A stretch of 10,337 bases of DNA. Source: Alphaproteobacteria bacterium (GTDB lineage: Bacteria; Pseudomonadota; Alphaproteobacteria; Puniceispirillales; Puniceispirillaceae). The stretch spans positions 1 through 10,337 of the forward strand of contig JADHLK010000043.1 of NCBI GenBank assembly GCA_016780695.1, in the 5' to 3' direction. The notes under the pieces were generated by a model. The model saw only the letters and a list, made by a program, of their open reading frames with translations, did not search any database and was not told where the DNA came from. Below are positions 7,687 to 10,337 of the stretch, piece by piece. A program made the position numbers and the translations under genes. Each line of letters starts with the position of its first letter. Positions within the stretch are counted from its first letter, which is position 1.

Positions 7687-8022
7687 ATGGAAAAAGAGCG
7701 TTTCAATTCCCTTCAAACCATTTTCAAGGCCGGTGAAAAAGCCAATAAGGTTTATCTGGTGGTGGAGGGATCAATCGGCATATTTTTGCCGGATAACTGG
7801 GAAAAGGAACCAAATTTTGTCATTGGCCCGAATGAGATTTTCGGGGAAATGGGCGTTATCGATGATGAGCTTCGCATGGCCACGGCCAGAGCCATGGAAG
7901 ACAGCCTGCTTCTGTCCTTGAACCGGGAGGAATTCAACAAACATGTTGAGGCCTCCAATGTGTTTGTTAAAGGGGTTTTGGGGATGCTGTCCGAACGCCT
8001 GCGCAAAGCCCAGAAACGATAG
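7687..8022 (+). CDS. Stand-alone cyclic-nucleotide-binding domain protein
   Basis: This 111-residue protein consists of one cyclic-nucleotide-binding (CRP/PKA-type) domain and nothing else. FKAGEKANKVYLVVEGSIGIF (13-33) forms the early beta roll. The phosphate-binding cassette is FGEMGVIDDELRMATARA (52-69), with the glutamate (E54) that normally contacts the ribose hydroxyl and the arginine (R63) that contacts the cyclic phosphate. A final helix (about 82-109) stands where the CRP C-helix begins, but there is no helix-turn-helix, kinase, channel or membrane segment. At half the length of CRP it could be a cNMP-sensing regulatory subunit acting through a partner. An AGGT lies 9 nt before the ATG. 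With two adenylate cyclases opposite and a hydrolase 18 nt upstream, cAMP is the expected ligand (inference). Confidence 0.88.
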   Translation: MEKERFNSLQTIFKAGEKANKVYLVVEGSIGIFLPDNWEKEPNFVIGPNEIFGEMGVIDDELRMATARAMEDSLLLSLNREEFNKHVEASNVFVKGVLGMLSERLRKAQKR

Positions 8023-8117
8023 GATTTACCGCTTCTTTCGTAATAAGGGATATTGGTGTTCCTTCTATCTGATGCAAGACAAACGCTCTTTTTTCTGACC
8101 TGTCAGGATTTGTAACC

Positions 8118-8560
8118 GTGGAAAAAAAGACCGGATTTTTGGTGATCGCAGATAAGCGGTTTTCAGGGCAAAGCTGGCTGACTTGAAATTTGTCGAAAGC
8201 GGCCGGTGCGACCCCTGCCAGCAATCAAAAAATCTGCGGCTCAAGATTGTTGTGCACAGGGGCGCCTTTCAACTGACCAAAATACGCAACTTCACCGAAT
8301 TGGCGGGCGAAAGCGTGATTTTTGTGCATAGGCTGTTGAAGAATGGCATCAAGTCAGATGAATATTGGCTGTTTTCCAAACAGGTATCAGACTTGCTGGA
8401 AAATCGCAGCGATCTGGTTGATGTCACCGAAAAGATTGAGAGTTTTGGCAAGCAAAAACTGGCCGTGCGCTATTTTGACACCGATCCGGCCCAGCTTTCC
8501 AGCCTCGGCCTGCTGTCCAGAATCAGGCAATTTCCCAAAATGCTGACCTTTTATAAATGA
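8118..8560 (+). pseudogene. DUF2652 family gene with internal deletion
   Basis: The reading frame from a GTG at 8118 gives VEKKTGFLVIAD, which matches the usual start of DUF2652 proteins (GF-LIADISG-T). It then departs from the family and stops at the TGA at 8184. In the next frame, from about 8159, the sequence reads VFRAKLADLKFVESGRCDPC and continues through LRLKIVVHRGAF and VIFVHRLLKNG to the end at 8560. This is the normal C-terminal half of DUF2652, with its CxxC pair and the HRLLKN signature. Roughly 80 residues of the middle are therefore missing and the two halves are out of frame, with a junction near 8153-8159. A 125-residue remnant could still be made from the TTG at 8183. The family resembles class III cyclase domains (the IADISG-T start recalls their metal motif; my inference). 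An assembly error cannot be excluded. Confidence 0.68.
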
Positions 8561-8702
8561 GAGGCGCACAGGGCTGGCCGCCCCCTTCTTCTGGGCACTG
8601 CAAACAAAAAATGGAGGCCGCGGGCCAGCAATGCGCCCGTTCATTTGGTTTGGTGCAACCCGGCACCGCCCAACAGAGCAAGCAGCCCTGATCGCCATGG
8701 AC

Positions 8703-8731
8703 TTGCGGAGATGCAGCCGCTAGCCTTTAAT
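8703..8731 (+). promoter_or_regulatory. Candidate sigma70-like promoter of the small membrane protein gene
   Basis: TTGCGG (8703-8708) and TTTAAT (8726-8731) are separated by 17 bp. Initiation would fall about 10 nt before the Shine-Dalgarno of the 69-residue ORF. The match is moderate and rests on the consensus alone. Confidence 0.35.
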
Positions 8732-8758
8732 CATGGCAATTTATTTCAGGAGAGGGTT

Positions 8759-8968
8759 ATGAGCGGTCAGCGGCGATTTTTGAAAATGTGGGCGCGGACA
8801 GTGGGAATGCCGATTGGCATCACGGATGAGGACAAGCCGGAATTCCTGCCTATATCGCAAACAGATGTCCGGCGGGCGCTGGCCTTCCGCACCTTTTGGA
8901 TTGTTCTGCATATCCTGACCTGTGCCATGATTATCGCGGGCAATGGGCGGGGGCTGGGCTTTTGGTAG
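8759..8968 (+). CDS. Small single-pass membrane protein, 69 residues, unknown function
   Basis: The ATG at 8759 is preceded by AGGAGAGGG, one of the best ribosome binding sites in the window, with about 4-8 nt spacing depending on which purines pair. The protein opens with a basic amphipathic segment (MSGQRRFLKMWAR), continues with a polar part holding ITDEDKPEFLPISQTDVRR, and has one hydrophobic helix at about 41-61 (ending MIIAG), followed by a short tail ending in GFW. This is the layout of a single-pass inner-membrane protein with a cytoplasmic N-terminus by the positive-inside rule. The same frame is open further upstream from 8645, but that part lacks a start signal. I do not recognise a family. 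It lies 48 nt before the epoxide hydrolase gene and may be cotranscribed with it. Confidence 0.7.
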   Translation: MSGQRRFLKMWARTVGMPIGITDEDKPEFLPISQTDVRRALAFRTFWIVLHILTCAMIIAGNGRGLGFW

Positions 8969-9016
8969 GCCGGGATTCCCCCCCCTTTTTTCCTAAAATT
9001 ATGAGGCGGCCATTCC

Positions 9017-10174
9017 ATGACAGAAAACTGTACGGATGCGATTCAGAAGTTTGAGATTCAGATAGAGGAATCTGTCCTGACGGATCTGAAAAAGCGGCTG
9101 GAGATGACCCGCTGGGTTGAAGCCGAAACGGCCGCGGATTGGTCGCAGGGTATTCCGCTCAGCTATATGCGGGACATCCATCATAGCTGGCTGCATGATT
9201 ATGATTGGCGGGCTTGTGAAAAAAAGCTGAACAATCTGGGCAGCTACAGGACCCGCATTGACGGGCTGGATATTCATTTCTTCCATCTGCGCTCGCCGCA
9301 TCCAGACGCCCGGCCACTGATTATGACGCATGGCTGGCCGGGATCGGTGATTGAGTTCCTGAAAATCAGTCCGCTGCTGACCGACCCCACCCGCCATGGC
9401 GGCCAGGCAGAAGAGGCCTTTCATCTGGTTTTGCCGAGCCTGCCGGGCTATGGCTTTTCCGGCAAGCCGACAGGGCCGGGTTGGGGCGTAGCCAAAATTG
9501 GCCAGGCCTGGGGCGAGCTTATGAGGCGGCTGGGTTATGCACAGTTTGGCGCACAGGGCGGCGATTGGGGCGCGCCCATATCGCTGGCAACCGGGCGGGC
9601 GCATCCCGACAGGTGCAAGGGGGTGCATCTGAATATGGCCCCGGTGCGCCCTGATGATGAGATCATCGCCAATGCACAGGCGGAAGAGAAAAAGGCGCTC
9701 GCTGATTTTGCCCGCCATCAACAATGGGGGACAGGCTATTCCCAGCAGCAAAGCACCCGCCCGCAAACGCTGGCCTACAGCCTGGTGGACAGCCCGCTGG
9801 GCCAGGCCGCCTGGATATTGGAAAAATTCCATGCCTGGTCTGATTGCCGCGGGCATCCGGAAAATATCTTCACCCGCACCGAGCTGCTGGATAATGTCAT
9901 GATTTACTGGCTGACCGCCAGCGGCGGATCCTCTGCCCGCCTTTATTGGGAGAGTTTCAACAAACCCAATACCGACCCGTTTGATCTGCCGGTGGGGGTG
10001 AGCCGGTTTCCCCATGATATTATCAAACCAACCAGACGGTGGGCGGCACGGCAATACACCAATATTGTGTTTTGGCGGGATCATGAAACAGGCGGGCATT
10101 TTGCGGCCATGGAAAAGCCAGACGCGCTGGCCCGCGATATTCGCGACTGTTTTGGCGAAATCTGGCCCGGATAG
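9017..10174 (+). CDS. Epoxide hydrolase family protein (EHN domain plus alpha/beta hydrolase)
   Basis: This 385-residue protein has the length and order of microsomal-type epoxide hydrolases. The N-terminal EHN domain (about 6-115) contains TRWVEAETAADWSQGIPLSY and the DYDWRACEKKLNNL region. The alpha/beta hydrolase core follows, with the oxyanion segment HGWPGS (105-110) and SLPGYGFSGKP (141-151). The nucleophile motif GGDWG places Asp183 as the nucleophile, and GGHFAAMEKP places His361 as the general base. Y310 in ARLYWES is a good candidate for an epoxide-activating tyrosine. In the family, Asp attacks the epoxide, the ester is hydrolysed by a His-activated water, and a diol results; the substrate here is unknown. 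There is no signal peptide or N-terminal membrane anchor, so it should be cytoplasmic. The start ATG follows GAGGCGG at about 8 nt. It ends 18 nt from the convergent SDR gene. Confidence 0.92.
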   Translation: MTENCTDAIQKFEIQIEESVLTDLKKRLEMTRWVEAETAADWSQGIPLSYMRDIHHSWLHDYDWRACEKKLNNLGSYRTRIDGLDIHFFHLRSPHPDARPLIMTHGWPGSVIEFLKISPLLTDPTRHGGQAEEAFHLVLPSLPGYGFSGKPTGPGWGVAKIGQAWGELMRRLGYAQFGAQGGDWGAPISLATGRAHPDRCKGVHLNMAPVRPDDEIIANAQAEEKKALADFARHQQWGTGYSQQQSTRPQTLAYSLVDSPLGQAAWILEKFHAWSDCRGHPENIFTRTELLDNVMIYWLTASGGSSARLYWESFNKPNTDPFDLPVGVSRFPHDIIKPTRRWAARQYTNIVFWRDHETGGHFAAMEKPDALARDIRDCFGEIWPG

Positions 10175-10192
10175 GGGGACGGGCCCTCTTTA

Positions 10193-10337
10193 TCAATTCA
10201 CTACCCCACAATCCACAACCAGCCCCTGATTGGTAATGGCCCGGCTTTCATCAGACGCAAGAAACAGAGCTGCCTTGGCGATTTCCTCAGGCTGCACCAA
10301 ACGGCCTAGCAAAGCCCTGTCCTTCAGAGCTTTGAGC
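10193..10337 (-). CDS. SDR family oxidoreductase, C-terminal fragment
   Basis: The minus strand carries an open frame entering from the right edge and ending at a TGA (10195-10193). The 47 visible residues contain LLGRLVQPEEIAKAALFLAS, followed by DESRAITNQGLVVDCGVVN. This is the characteristic end of classical short-chain dehydrogenases/reductases (GR-PEEIA-A--FLASD---IT-Q-L-VDGG), with Cys in place of the usual first Gly of the final VDGG. The NAD(P)-binding motif and the YxxxK active site lie outside the window, so substrate and cofactor cannot be given. The gene converges on the epoxide hydrolase gene. Confidence 0.88.
   Translation of the reverse strand, partial: LKALKDRALLGRLVQPEEIAKAALFLASDESRAITNQGLVVDCGVVN

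Noticed and set aside
4882..8560. Pycsar-type or CBASS-type anti-phage system
   Set aside because: Pycsar pairs a cyclase with a cNMP-binding effector carrying a toxic domain such as TM helices or TIR. Here the cNMP-binding protein has no effector domain, the cyclases carry large sensory membrane domains, and no other defence genes are visible.
8969..8996. Terminator between the small membrane protein and the epoxide hydrolase gene
   Set aside because: There is a C8-T6 run, but the only stem before it is GGG-att-CCC, too short to terminate.
8999..10099. 366-residue minus-strand open frame
   Set aside because: Lies antisense to the epoxide hydrolase gene, which has all family motifs; the antisense reading has no recognisable domain.

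Overview
The window looks like a chromosomal stretch of an alphaproteobacterium with moderate GC (roughly 53 percent by eye). The gene content supports this: a CyaC-like haem and iron-sulphur adenylate cyclase of the kind known from Sinorhizobium, an EHN-type epoxide hydrolase, an SDR and a class II aldolase. A marine SAR116-like lineage would fit but is only a guess. I see no rRNA, tRNA, insertion sequence, CRISPR array or phage gene.

Left part (1-1358): the 5' part of a GAF-domain sensor protein runs off the left edge on the minus strand. Diverging from it is a class II aldolase/adducin-family gene on the plus strand.

Central part (1479-8560) is a cyclic-nucleotide signalling neighbourhood built around a 303-bp divergent intergenic region (6577-6879). 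On the minus strand lies a tight three-gene operon. Its first gene is a 6-TM, tetra-histidine, 2Fe-2S class III adenylate cyclase resembling the quinone-responsive S. meliloti CyaC. After a 3-nt gap comes a second class III cyclase with a periplasmic DISMED2-like sensor domain and seven TM helices. After a 22-nt gap comes a NAPE-PLD-like metallo-beta-lactamase-fold lipoprotein. On the plus strand lie a PhnP-like metallo-beta-lactamase-fold hydrolase, a stand-alone 111-residue cyclic-nucleotide-binding domain, and the broken remains of a DUF2652 (cyclase-like) gene that has lost its middle. The locus therefore holds two complete cyclases with different inputs, a candidate cNMP receptor, two metallo-hydrolases of unknown substrate, and a decayed third cyclase-like gene. 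That these act together is inference from gene order and family.

Right part (8561-10337): a 69-residue small membrane protein with a strong Shine-Dalgarno sequence, an epoxide-hydrolase-family alpha/beta hydrolase (plus strand), and the 3' end of an SDR oxidoreductase converging on it from the right edge (minus strand).
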